Notes under the pieces: generated by a model
Database searches by the model: none
What the model saw: only the letters and a program-made list of their open reading frames with translations
What the model was told of the DNA's origin: nothing
From: Mayamaea pseudoterrestris
Taxonomy: Eukaryota; Bacillariophyta; Bacillariophyceae; Sellaphorales; Sellaphoraceae
Assembly: GCA_027923505.1 (NCBI GenBank)
Contig: BROI01000018.1
Location: forward strand, 620,001-684,000
Reading direction: 5' to 3'
DNA length: 64,000 nucleotides
In this document: piece after piece, positions 30,323 to 41,110 of the stretch
Layout: every line of letters starts with the position of its first letter
Numbering within the stretch: position 1 is the stretch's first letter
Program-made: the position numbers and the translations under genes

Positions 30323-33251
30323 ATGGCACCTACATTGAAGATCAAGAGGCTCATTTTCGATCCACAATCATTATTTTGTATATTCACTCTACTGTTAGTT
30401 CTTGTGTCGAGTCGAGTAGTCTACGCAGATGAGGAAGAATCCGATGCAGAGCTCTTTAATGTATCGCCTCCATTCGATAATCTTGCTGCCTCAACACTCA
30501 TGTCATCTGCGCCTTCTCCAGCAGCAGATGTCACAACAGCAGCAACAGCAGACTCTGCTTTGGCTCGCAAACAATACTGGCAAAGAACGTTTGACGAGAT
30601 TCGAGAGTTGCGCTACAATCAAACGTCGCGAAGCATGACCCAGTGGAAGGAGTACTTTATGGATCGATCGTCGTCATCGGCAAGCAGCAACAGCAGCAGC
30701 AGCAATAGGAAACGTTTCGAAGGTTTTGTTTCCTGGGAGCGACTGCTGCAAGACTGGGCTGATGATATTCAAGACTACATGGAGAAGGAACAGGAGGAGG
30801 GCTATCCGTTCAGTACCTATGGCATGCCCAAGGCTGTCATTGATGATGCCTCACTGTCGACGTTATCGGCTGACCAGAACGATACGCACAAAGTCCTCCT
30901 GGCGCACCTGACGACGACGTACGATGACGACAAAACATCTTCCACCAAGCAATCAACAACGCCGTCACTCCCAGTCCCAAAGCCTGCGACAAAGGGTCAA
31001 GCCGTGTTGCCTCACACCGACATATCTGACAAGTCAAAACACATTTGGATTGTAACCACTGCATCACTTCCATGGAAGACTGGAACAGCCGTCAATCCAC
31101 TTTTAAGGGCCGCCTATCTTTGCCAAGGACGCAAACAAGCTGGTGGAAGTGTTACCTTGCATTTGCCATGGCTCGAGCGAGCAAAGGATCAGCAAATTGT
31201 TTACGGCGCCGATAATGTGTTCGAGTCGCCCGGCCGACAGGAAGACTATCTGCGCACGTGGCTGCGCGAATCGGCAAACATGCTCGAGGCGGCTGATGAG
31301 CTACAGATTGAATGGTACACGGCCTGGCAAAACAAGGTCGAAAATAGCATATACAGCATGGGTGACATTACCGCGTTGATTCCAGAGGACAAGGTTGACA
31401 TTTGCATTTTGGAGGAGCCCGAGCATCTGAACTGGTACGTGTGCAATAATTGCGACGTTATGTGCGATTAGCATTATACATGAGCATATTTGGTAATCTC
31501 ATGCGTCTTTTCCTTCATGTTAAAGGTACCGCGCTCCAGGTGATAGCTGGACGAAAAAGTTCAAGCATGTTGTTGGAATACTCCACACTAATTACTTTCA
31601 ATACGCGCTTGACCAGCCAGCCGCCATTGTCCGGGCGCCTGCCATGCGTTTGCTTTGTTCATGGATGTGTCGGGCGCACTGTCATCGCATTATCAAACTA
31701 TCGGCAACGTTGGAACCAGTGGCGCCGGAGAAGGAGCTTGTCGAAAATGTGCATGGGGTTCGAGGAACGTTCATCGACACTGGCGTTGCCTTGCGAAAGC
31801 GTCTTGGCAAGTCTCAAGACAACTCTGACCCAATCTTTGGAGCGACGGCAGACCCAAAGATCTATTTTATTGGCAAGATGCTTTGGAGCAAAGGGCTAGG
31901 CTCGCTCATGGAGTTGCTCAAGTTTGCCGAGGAATCGACCGACTTGAAAGTCACTGTCGACATGTACGGCGGTGGACCCGACATGAAGGCGGCCGCAGCC
32001 AAGGCAAAGAAGCTGGATCTTGATATGTCGTTTCTTGGACCACTGGATCATGCAGAAGTGGCCTTTACGCACAAGATTTTTGTCAATCCATCAACGTCAG
32101 AAGTCTTGTGCACAACGTCAGCTGAAGCCTTGGCCATGGGCAAGTTTCTTATTCTTCCCTCGCATCCGAGCAATGACTTCTTCGAGCGGTTTCCGAATTG
32201 TTTGGCGTACACGACGAAGGAAGAGTTTGTAGCTAATCTATACTACGCCATTACGCATGAACCAGAGCCCTTGTCGGAAGATTATGCGCGCGCTCTTGGC
32301 TGGGAGGCGGCCACAGAACGATTGGCAGCGTCTGCTTGCATTCCAGTTGAAGAAGCGGAAGCGCGGCAAGAAACTCTTGACGCTGACATGGCAGCCGTCG
32401 AGGTGAGTGATGATGATTGATGTTTCAGTAATGTTAAGAGTGATAACAATCGCTCACGGTATCTTTCGTTCGAATCTAGATTAAGCTCCCTCCACTTATT
32501 GAGGATGAGGAAGGACGGCAAATGGTTGCTGTGACGCTGTACAAATCTCGCGAGCGCTATCGACTCTTTCGTGACAAGCTTGCGCAGGAAATATCGCAAA
32601 ACAAGGGTAAGCGCACCCGGTTGGTGATGTCGCTAGTAGCTCATCTGGAATGTGTTTACTCACTTTTATTCCTTTCTTTAATTTGCAGTTTTGCCAAAGC
32701 CAGTCCGAGAACGTCTACTGACGGAACTCGGCAAGCGTCTCGATATTGACATTGAAGAAGCTCTAACGTCTCCTAAACTAAAGCTTCAACTTTCACCTGC
32801 CGAGCTCGATTCGTCGCTTTTGGAGCTGTATGAATACATGATTGATGGTCCGGGCGGTGACCTGTTACGATTGATAGGCGGTGGAGGCGCCGTAGCTCTG
32901 CAGAATTTGTATTTAAGACGGAAAGTGGAAAAGGAGCGGTTGAAACATGGTTGGCTTCCCGAAGTGTTTCCTGCACTGCTGGACGAAGCAGACGACGACC
33001 CTGAGATTGGTCCGCTACAACGAATTCGTGCTGCCATGCGAAAGAACATACCTCAAACAAACAGCCAGCATCGTACCCCTTTCACGCTTTCACAAAAGCC
33101 CGGAAGCAAGCTTCCGACGAGAAAATCTGGCAAGGACTCATCAGTTAACATGATGTCTGCATCACCGCCCGTGTTTGGCGGTTCAACACGGTCGTCATTC
33201 TCTAGTGCACCTCCGCGACGAGGGAGTATGTACATGTCCATTCTTATATGA
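30323..33251 (+). CDS. DGD1: digalactosyldiacylglycerol synthase
   Basis: Exons 30323-31434, 31526-32402, 32480-32606 and 32689-33251 join to 892 residues; all introns are GT-AG (91, 77 and 82 nt). The first splice rebuilds LEEPEHLNWYRAPG, exactly the DGD family motif. Other signatures are HIWIVTTASLPWKTGTAVNP, FKHVVGILHTNYFQYA, YFIGKMLWSKGLGSLMELL, VDMYGGGPD, FVNPSTSEVLCTTSAEALAM and FLILPSHPSNDFF. The enzyme is a GT4-type glycosyltransferase that adds galactose from UDP-galactose to MGDG, making DGDG for plastid membranes. An N-terminal hydrophobic segment (about 13-32) may be a signal peptide or anchor. The long C-terminal tail is basic and Ser-rich. It is the DGD1/DGD2 type; the paralogue is not determined. 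Confidence 0.92.
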
Positions 33252-33537
33252 TTGGACGCTAAAGAGCTACCAGCATACGTATATTAAGCTATAGATTTAT
33301 TGTCACTTCACACCGTCCCTTCTAAAACGAATATCAAGCAAGCTTGCGGCATTATGGGTTTATCGCTGCAGCGGCTAATAATTCATCTGATCATGACTCG
33401 ATAGCAAGTCAAATTCAAATTCGTAATACGATGTAGTGTAAGTACGAGTTCCAAGGAATTCAAATTATGTTTTAGCTGGGCTACCAGTCGACTCAATAAA
33501 AAGTCAATCCACGCGCCTCCCATATAACCCTGGTGTG

Positions 33538-35722
33538 CTACCGATTCCACCACAGCTCTTGGGCATCCAAGTCTCGCAGACTCTCAATCTTTTTCATGTA
33601 TATTTTGCTGTTTCGACTGCGATTATATGTTGCTTGTCGGCTCGGAGGCAGACGGTCAACGTCAACTTCTTCAAAGCCGCGTTCAACAAACCATTCCATA
33701 GTCTGCGTGCTCAAGACGAAGATGGACGTGCAGCCATTCTCAACCGATAGTCGTTCCAAGTAGCCAAGCATAGCGTCACCGCGTCCGCGGCTTCGGTAAT
33801 CCTTGTTAACGACAAGGCATCCAATTTCGGCGAATCCGTCCTCAAACTGCTTCAATTGGCCGCACGCCACGATATGATTGTCGCGTGTATATACGTAATA
33901 CATGTCAACGTCCTTTTCAAGTGTTGCTCTTGGACGATCCACCAACGTGCCCATTTGAATGAGCGGCGCAATGAGGTCGTGTATGCCGGCCACGTCGTTG
34001 ACATCAGCCCGACGGATACCTTCGTACAAGTCGCCTGAAATGAGCGTTCCGCTTCCATCACGCGTATACAGTTCCTGCAAAAGGGCTCCGTGCTTGGGAG
34101 ATATAATATGAGCTCGCTTGACGCCTTGTTCGAGCGCCTGCATGGCATATCCAATCTTTAAAAGCATCTGCACCGCAAACTTGTCATATTTTGGATTGTT
34201 TGGGCCCATGGTAACGTATCCCTTCTTGTGGACCGATATGCCCGAGTACTTGAGTAAGTTGCGAGCATCGGATAGCCGAAGACTTTGTATCTTATTCCCA
34301 CTGCTCGTGTGCCGAAGTTCCGTTTCCTTGTCTGTAAAGTAAATGACCTTGCTTGCCCCCAATGCTCCCGCAACTGCCGCCGCCAAGCTCTCCGAATTGC
34401 AGTTGAACACTTCCCCACTCGGACTGACGCCAAGCGTTGTAAGTAGACAAATGTCTCGTCCGTCCAATACTTGACGAATCTTTTGCGCTTCTACTCGTCG
34501 GACAAAGCCAGTGAATCTGTTTTAAAGGTGCGAAAGAGGCATTGTTTGTAAACTCGGTTGTACGTATAATTCCTCGTGCCGCGCATTTGCAGGAAAAAAT
34601 GACCATCAGGTACAGTACTCACTTGTAATCCACTCCATCGCGTACTCCAAACGGCTGCGCCGAGTAAAAGTTGCCACTGACAACGTTACCATCAAAATTG
34701 CCCGCATGGTCCAAATTCACCGTCTTTTCAGCACCACTTCCGCCTTGTATCCGCAGCGACCTAGCCAGCTGCCGCTCCACTTCGAATCGCACATAGCCAG
34801 CCTCCTCCTTGACAATGCGCAGCGTTTCCTCGTCCGTGACGCGCAGGGCGCCGTCGTGCAGTTTGCTATTGGGTGACCACCAGTGATCCTCGCGTTGACG
34901 ACGACTCTCTTTTGTTACATGGTTGTCGTTATTATCGTTACCATTATCCAAAAGATGCAGTTGTTTTTCTCGTTGAATCCTTCGCTCAATCTGATGGCGA
35001 CATCCAACTACCAATACAACCTTCATGCCAAGCAACCAGGTGAGTGAAATGTCATTCATTAGATTGCGAAAGGCTTCCGAATTATTAGAATCATTGTCTT
35101 GTTCGGTCAAAATACTTCCGGGAATGTGATAGACGGCAAGCGTGTTGCGGTGATTGGCAATGTAATTGGCGCTTCCGCGAAACATTCCGACGAATGGAAT
35201 GTTGAGTGGAAGTTGCTGCTGCTGCTGCTGCTGCTCGCGTGCAGCATCAAGTGGCAATGTTGAGTCTTTATTGCTGCTGTCAGTATTATTATCTTGCACC
35301 GTGACGATTTGAATATTGCTCGGATCAATGGCAAGGACGGCACTCGATATTGATTGTGGTTGTAGCGGAATGCTTCCAGTGGATGCTGCCCCAGTGGAAG
35401 TGTCGCCATTGACGGCAATATTATAATTTCGACTGAGTACTTCATTGTTGCGTAGATTGAGTGGCATGGATCGTCCGCCATCAGCGTCTGCTTCGGAAGA
35501 ACCCGAGGACGTTGCCGACAAGGGTCGAGATTGTGAAGCGATCGTTCCCAGCGAGCGCCGCTGGAGCGACGACGCCGAACTAGACGCTGAGAATGCTCTC
35601 GTCAAAATCGGATATTTCAATATTAAAAAAAGAGAGGCGAGTCTGTTCCGCATGTTGTTACTCCCGATTGACGTAGAAAAATGGAGTAAAGGTCTTGATG
35701 CCGCGTGAAGCAGTCGAAGCAT
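33538..35722 (-). CDS. N-acetylglutamate synthase (ArgA-type, kinase fold plus GNAT)
   Basis: Exons 34623-35722 and 33538-34516 (- strand) join to 692 residues (106-nt intron; YK-FTGFVRRVEAQ). An amino-acid-kinase fold comes first (FVGMFRGSANYIANHRNTLA; LLGMKVVLVVGCRHQIERRI; ICLLTTLGVSPSGEVFNCNS), then a GNAT domain (IRRADVNDVAGIHDLI; CLVVNKDYRSRGRGDAMLGY; FVLSTQTMEWFVERGFEEVD). This order is that of bacterial and plant ArgA, which catalyses the first step of arginine synthesis from glutamate and acetyl-CoA. The N terminus, especially from Met24 (RLASLFLILKYPILTRAF), looks like a bipartite plastid signal. Low-complexity Ser, Gln and Asn runs lengthen the protein beyond the usual 450-600 residues. 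Confidence 0.9.
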
Positions 35723-36277
35723 TCACTCGTCGACCGGCAGAGCGATTGAGTGACAGCGATCGTTTTCTCTTCGATGCTATTCTCTCTTTCAGTATTCGAA
35801 TAGACTAAACGCTAGACAAAGTGGTAGCGATGTAGCTTGCATTCACTCGGACGCATCTGGTCGGCAGCATGCACGAGAGCCAAAGTGCGGTTGCGGAAGA
35901 AAGGCAGCATGTAAGTGTCGTTCCGCGACTAGATATCGATTTCAATACCGCTTGAGTTCCTGCGACACTCTTTGGCAGCGAAACGTCGCGAGACGAATGG
36001 ACCACCCGCCTCCTCGCGCCATAATCAATCTCGTTCCTGGTTAATCTCTCGCTCATTCTCCATTGTCAATAACTAAACGAGGGAGAGAGGACGGTTACAG
36101 GACAAGCAATCTCGTGCTAGTGGGAGGAGGTGGATTGACTTGAGCAGATCAGCATCTGCAGCAGCGGCGTGGCTTTTTGTCTTTCTGCGAGACAGCGCGG
36201 CCGAAGGAGACTGGCTGGAGCGCTTTGTTTAAAACGCTGCAGCTACTGCCTTTTGAGTGACGTCATATACTAGTAGC
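35723..36277. promoter_or_regulatory. divergent promoter region with a TGACGTCA site
   Basis: The shared upstream region of the synthase gene (-) and the PAM2w-like protein gene (+). A perfect CRE-type palindrome TGACGTCA lies at 36258-36265, 12 bp before the + strand start codon at 36278. The bases after it (ATACTAGTAGCATGAGACG) weakly resemble part of the 42-bp repeat unit, which may be coincidence. Confidence 0.4.
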
Positions 36278-38599
36278 ATGAGACGCTCGACGGAACCAAC
36301 GAGTGGAGCGAACGGTCCGCTGAAGAAAAAGTTTGGCAAGAATTTAAACAAGCTTGTCAAGCCTGCCGCTCCCCCCATTGTTTCCAATAGTGGAGCTCAC
36401 AATGCACGAAATGGACTGCTTCTGTTGAGTACAAAGAAAGCGGCTAGCAAGGAATCGGCTGGTCCAGGTCTGCTGTCAAAGCAGCCGCCCAAGGAAGTTA
36501 CTGTTGCGGCATCGCCATCAAACACTTCCGCTTCTGCAACAGCGGCTACTGTCAGCAAACCGGCCTACGAATCCAAAGCGGCTTCGACGCATGATGTATT
36601 ATTGAATGCCGTCAAGGGAGCATTGCTCGAGCCGCAAACGCCATTGGATGCCTGGGGCGTGCAGCAGCAGCAACTTGAGGCGGCGGCAGCGAGTAGTGAG
36701 GAACATGACAATGCAGCAATCTTGCCGTCTGAAGCAAACAGCTCTGAATCGAAGGAGCGAGAAGCATCTGAGTCTCCCCTCATTGATACAGATACTATTG
36801 GTCGAGCTCAATTTACGCATGTTGCTCCGTCTTGGGATGAGTATGGCGGACGCGATGCCACAGCAGTCGCGTCAAAGCGAGTTTCAGCTGTTGCTCTGCC
36901 ACCCAAGCCAGTTATTGCCATGATTCAAAAGCGACCTGAAGGTGAAGCAATTGCAGAAACAAAGTTGAACGAGACGGAGGAAGCGAAGGCTGCCGCATCC
37001 TTGGCACAAGAGTCGGCGAAACAAATTCAGCAGCAGGACACGATGGAGGCGCCTCGTCTTGATGCTGCTGTCGCCCATGCAACAAACGTAAAGACGGTGG
37101 AAAGTCGCCAACTCTGGTCTCCCGAGCCAGTGGCCGCATCAAACGAAGCTCAACCTATCGGACAGAAGGAAGCGAACGCAAAGACGCTTGACGTTGCGTA
37201 TCAGATGAACGGACCTACGCCGTTGAAGCATCAGGGGCCGCAACCGCCCACGCCTGCGACAAGCACGCAACCAGTCATTTACTTGGCAAGTTACGAGGAT
37301 CGCAATCGCGGCGAGCAAGACAAGCAGAATCAGTCGACCCGCATGTTGTACGATCCAAGAAGTGGATCAATGGTGGCTGTTGGGACCTTGGGCAACGGTC
37401 GAAAGGATGTGTCGGCGGCTAGAGGGTCCCGAAACTCAAAACCAGCAAATGCTCCAAAGTCAAATGCTCGTCGCGACAAGACGAAAGACAGTGGGTCTCC
37501 GGCGTTGAGTTCCACAAAGGCGAGCTTTAGCAATGGTGGCAAGGACGACATGATGGACGAGAAACGTCATCTTTTGTCCAAGCAGAGCTATGGCAACTCT
37601 AATTTGCAGCCTATGTCATCGGTAAACAATGTACATCGTCCTTTTCCTCGTACATGCGGCGTCCTGTACTCGCGCGACGACGAGGGAAACCTTTATTGCG
37701 TTGATGGGTGTGAGGGTGATCTTGGGTATGGGATGCATTCTGTGCCTGGTGGACGAATGGAGAATACAGCCGCCTACGCTGAATACAAGAGAAAGTATCA
37801 CCATTCTGCACGCGTCTACAAGGTGTCAGATGATCATGGCTACGAGCGTTACACGACAACTACTGCTCATGCCCGTTTTGGGGCGTCCAAGCTTCTTGCC
37901 AAGGAAGCCAATATGTCACTGTACACCGGTCTTACGGCTGCCGACAAGGACGAGGAGTTTATTTCTACACCGCTTGAGTATGTTCGCGCTGATGACAAGC
38001 TGGAGCTTGTGACTGGAGACGACGACACTCCGACTTTAAAACCCACGGCACGTGCTTGGGCACCTAGCCAGACGGCAATTGCTGCGGCAGCAGCTGCTCG
38101 TGTCGAGGGGAAGAATGCAACAAATGGAAATGAGCAGGAAATGGATGATAGTGGCGACGACGACGATGGTCCTTTGGGTCTTGGCTTTGACCCGACGCAG
38201 GGCATGGATTTTGAGCTTGAGTCGCCTTCCCACGAACGACGCGATACTAGTCGCCTCGGTTTGATAACCATGAGTGCTTTGTCTCTGGAGCCGTCTGGAT
38301 TTAAAACTACTGATGCCGAAGAAACCGATAGCGGCGGCGTGCCTCGTCACCTATTTGGCTTTGGTGCGTCGGGAACTTGGGGCGTCAACACAGATGCGTC
38401 GTCAAGCGGCGCGAGCGAGTGGGAGTTGCCACGTACTAACGATGCGGCGAGTTTGTTTGGCGGCGGTATTTTTCAGGTACAGAAAGATGATAATCGCGAT
38501 CCAAGTGCCGCATTTATCACTATATCGAGCAGCAACTCGTGGTCGGCACCTTCGTTGGCAACGAAAAACATCTCGACGACCCCAGCTGGCATTGAATGA
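36278..38599 (+). CDS. large disordered protein with a PAM2w-like motif
   Basis: An intronless 773-residue protein, largely disordered, rich in Ala, Ser, Gln and charged residues. The start is the first ATG of the frame. A basic N terminus (LKKKFGKNLNKLVKPAAPP), a short FTHVAPSWDEYGGRD block near residue 185, a TRMLYDPRSGSMVAVG block near 355, and a semi-ordered region at about 450-560 (GVLYSRDDEGNLYCVDG) are the only conserved-looking pieces. At about 583-594 the sequence LKPTARAWAP fits the PAM2 consensus (L-x-P-x-A-x-x-F/W-x-P), by which proteins such as LARP4 and ataxin-2 bind the MLLE domain of poly(A)-binding protein. An mRNA-related role is therefore proposed, not shown. Confidence 0.6.
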   Translation: MRRSTEPTSGANGPLKKKFGKNLNKLVKPAAPPIVSNSGAHNARNGLLLLSTKKAASKESAGPGLLSKQPPKEVTVAASPSNTSASATAATVSKPAYESKAASTHDVLLNAVKGALLEPQTPLDAWGVQQQQLEAAAASSEEHDNAAILPSEANSSESKEREASESPLIDTDTIGRAQFTHVAPSWDEYGGRDATAVASKRVSAVALPPKPVIAMIQKRPEGEAIAETKLNETEEAKAAASLAQESAKQIQQQDTMEAPRLDAAVAHATNVKTVESRQLWSPEPVAASNEAQPIGQKEANAKTLDVAYQMNGPTPLKHQGPQPPTPATSTQPVIYLASYEDRNRGEQDKQNQSTRMLYDPRSGSMVAVGTLGNGRKDVSAARGSRNSKPANAPKSNARRDKTKDSGSPALSSTKASFSNGGKDDMMDEKRHLLSKQSYGNSNLQPMSSVNNVHRPFPRTCGVLYSRDDEGNLYCVDGCEGDLGYGMHSVPGGRMENTAAYAEYKRKYHHSARVYKVSDDHGYERYTTTTAHARFGASKLLAKEANMSLYTGLTAADKDEEFISTPLEYVRADDKLELVTGDDDTPTLKPTARAWAPSQTAIAAAAAARVEGKNATNGNEQEMDDSGDDDDGPLGLGFDPTQGMDFELESPSHERRDTSRLGLITMSALSLEPSGFKTTDAEETDSGGVPRHLFGFGASGTWGVNTDASSSGASEWELPRTNDAASLFGGGIFQVQKDDNRDPSAAFITISSSNSWSAPSLATKNISTTPAGIE

Positions 38600-38929
38600 T
38601 GGTCTGCATGTACGGAGTGAAGTAAGGTACCGTATTACCCCACTTTATTCTTCGAGTGGAGCGTATTTGACGTATTATCAACCCAACTAGTCAGGTTTCT
38701 GCGCGTTGGCCGTCGTAACGAATTTACTTGGCAGTGGCAAGACGACGGGCTTGCAATCTACCTTGATCCGGATTATGCAAGAGTAATGACTAATTTATCG
38801 AAGCGTTAAAAGCTATCATTCTTTAATCTTTACCTTTGACGATTTACTTTATTCTGTTATAAATAGAGAGGCAGCCGACTGCTTGGACGACTACTCGATC
38901 TCCAACCAATCAATCTGCCATGCTCCAAT

Positions 38930-40542
38930 TTAAAGCCATTCTAAAAATGAATGAAACCCTGGATGCCCCATGTTCCCATTACCTAGAATGAGTCTTTGGT
39001 CGCTGCCAAAGCGTATGGCAGTGCCCCCGCATCCGTACCGTTTAAACTGCATCGTGACTTGTTGGAACCTTTTCTTGGGCTTGTCGGTGGGTGCTCGACC
39101 AACAAATAAGATGTCCTGCGCTTTACTCACTGGTGGCACCCAACTCGCGTCTGGCTGGATTGTACCACCCCATTGACTGTTTGCATCCTCTCCAAAGCAA
39201 TAATTGGTACCATCCAACTGATTCTGAACCACGTAAATGTCAGGTCGACCATTATTGTCAACATCAATAATCTCCAAGTCGGGAGCAGCAAACGGAAGGG
39301 TTGCTTGATACCAAGGTGTATAAAAGTCAAAGTAGGGAGCTTTCTCTCGCCCCTGGAACACCAACAGCGTGCTTGCTTGCGCATCTTCGTTGACGGCTAT
39401 CAAATCGAGACGACCATCACCCGTGACATCGGCCACTCGCACATTACTCCATCTTGCTGTGGCTGAAAGTTCCGAAAGCTTTAGCATTTTCCATCGTCCA
39501 GATAAAGTTTGAGTGTAAATCGCTGGTGGCAGTGGTCTATGGCAAAGTATAAGATCGTCGACTCCGTTGCCCGTAATGTCGACGGCAATCGCTGCAATCG
39601 CATCGGATATCACCTTCCAGGGCGCAGTGTCTGCTTGCACTTCTGTGAACCATGGTCGACTGGTCATTGATTTGAAGTCATTGCGAAACATGATATGCTT
39701 ATTGTACTTGCCATCCGTTCGTGGCACATCTCCTTCGACCCCTACAAACAGAAGTTTCGTGTCGTTTGGTCCTCGGAGCGTCGTGGCGATGCGGTTACGC
39801 ATTGTCGGGTACTTGTTGTTACCGAGCGTCTTGTCCATTATTTTGATCAGTGCTCCGTTCGACTCGGTCAGGTAGACTTCGCCGTATCCGATTCCTTTTC
39901 CCTGGCCAGCTCCGACAGTACAAATAACATCTTCAAGTCCGTCCCCGTTGATATCCATGTGAGTGCATCCGTGTCTATCCATCGTAATTTTGCCAATCTC
40001 GGCATTGAAAATGTTAATCGTGTCCAGCACCGACGTTTCGCTCATTTTCCAAGTGCCGTCTGCTTGCAGGCACCATGGACTCTCGTTGATGGCTTGATGA
40101 CCGACGAACCACATGGTTGGTAAGCCCTGGCACCATGGTGAACCTTCCGGCATTGACATTGAATTGAGGATCTGTGAAGAAACAAGTTGAAATTGGTGAC
40201 AGTGATGTACTCCAAAATGATAAAGCTTGAAATTGCCTGCATGCCACTTTCATCTGCAATCCTTACCTTGGTGGCAGGTCGCTGCTCTACAATAGTCACG
40301 GTGGGTTGATAGCTCATAGACTTCGTCGTCTGCTGTAGTCTTCTCGAGATTGTAAAAACATCTTCGTTGTTTGTTCTATTGTCAGCAAGAAAACCTTTCG
40401 TATCTACTCTGACAGTGACGTTGACGTTGTCCATGTCATCAGTTAACTCGCTTGTGCGACCGAGAACTACGAGAATCATGATAACTGTGGCAAGAACAAC
40501 GGCAAAAATAAAGCTCCTCCATGGCTTGCAGCGCTTCTCCAT
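38930..40542 (-). CDS. type II membrane protein with FG-GAP/VCBS repeats
   Basis: Exons 40267-40542 and 38930-40171 (- strand) join to 505 residues with a 95-nt phase 0 intron. Residues 1-10 are basic, and 11-28 (FIFAVVLATVIMILVVLG) are a signal anchor, so the bulk lies in the lumen or outside. At least four FG-GAP-like repeats with Asp-rich Ca2+-binding loops are seen: CTHMDINGDGLEDVI, VDITGNGVDDLI, VADVTGDGRLDLIAV and IDVDNNGRPDIYVV. The C terminus GCGGTAIRFGSDQ and GNGNMGHPGFHSFLEWL resembles the ASPIC/UnbV end of CRTAC-like proteins. Such repeats form an integrin-alpha-type beta-propeller for adhesion or carbohydrate binding. The ligand is unknown. Confidence 0.82.
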
Positions 40543-40744
40543 GGCAACAGTTGATTCTCGTAACCAACACTTGATTCACTGATTCGTTTAAAACAGGGAT
40601 TGGTGCTTTGATAAGTCTTGCATTCAGTCATCGAGCAAAGAATGAGGCTTCGGTGAAGTAACGGAGCAATGGAAATGACTTCTTGTAATGTCCGCCGCGT
40701 GTGCATCGCGAATGATTCTTGTTCCATCTTTACAGTTAAATCAT

Positions 40745-41047
40745 GCTGACGTAGTTTTCACTGGCACTGGTTTCGTACTATTGCCCTATGACGCAGTTTT
40801 CACTGGCACTTGTTTCGTACTATTGCCTCATGACACGTTTTTTAACTGGCACTCGTTTCACATAAGTGCATGCTGACGCAGTTTTCACTGGCACTCGTTT
40901 CGTACTATTGCCTTGTGACGCAGTTTTCACTGGCACTCGTTTCGTGCTATAGCCTTGTGACGTAATTGACATTGGCACTCGTTTCGTACTATTGCCTCAT
41001 GACGCAGTTTTCACTGGCACTCGTTTCACATTATTGCCCAATGATGC
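40745..41047 (-). repeat. 42-bp tandem repeat array 3 (7 units)
   Basis: Seven contiguous units, all in the - orientation relative to array 1, start TGACGCAGTTTTCACTGGCA and end near 41047. Unit 3 has a variant end (CACATAAGTGCATGC) that resembles the centre of inverted array 2. The array separates the divergent FG-GAP and EEP-family genes, about 200 bp and 65 bp from their start codons. Confidence 0.94.
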
Positions 41048-41089
41048 GAGAATGATCGACTGTTGATCAAAGAGTACATCGTGAGGAAC

Positions 41090-41105
41090 GGCGCGCCGTC
41101 GCGGC
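41090..41105 (+). promoter_or_regulatory. GC-rich promoter-proximal palindrome, upstream of EEP gene
   Basis: GGCGCGCCGTCGCGGC, close in sequence to the elements at 2175 and 56733, ends 5 bp before the start codon at 41111. Confidence 0.38.
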
Positions 41106-41110
41106 ACGGT

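Noticed and set aside
36258-36290. Degenerate 42-bp repeat unit overlapping the start of the PAM2w-like gene
   Set aside because: Only about 20 bases align, with gaps; chance similarity cannot be excluded.
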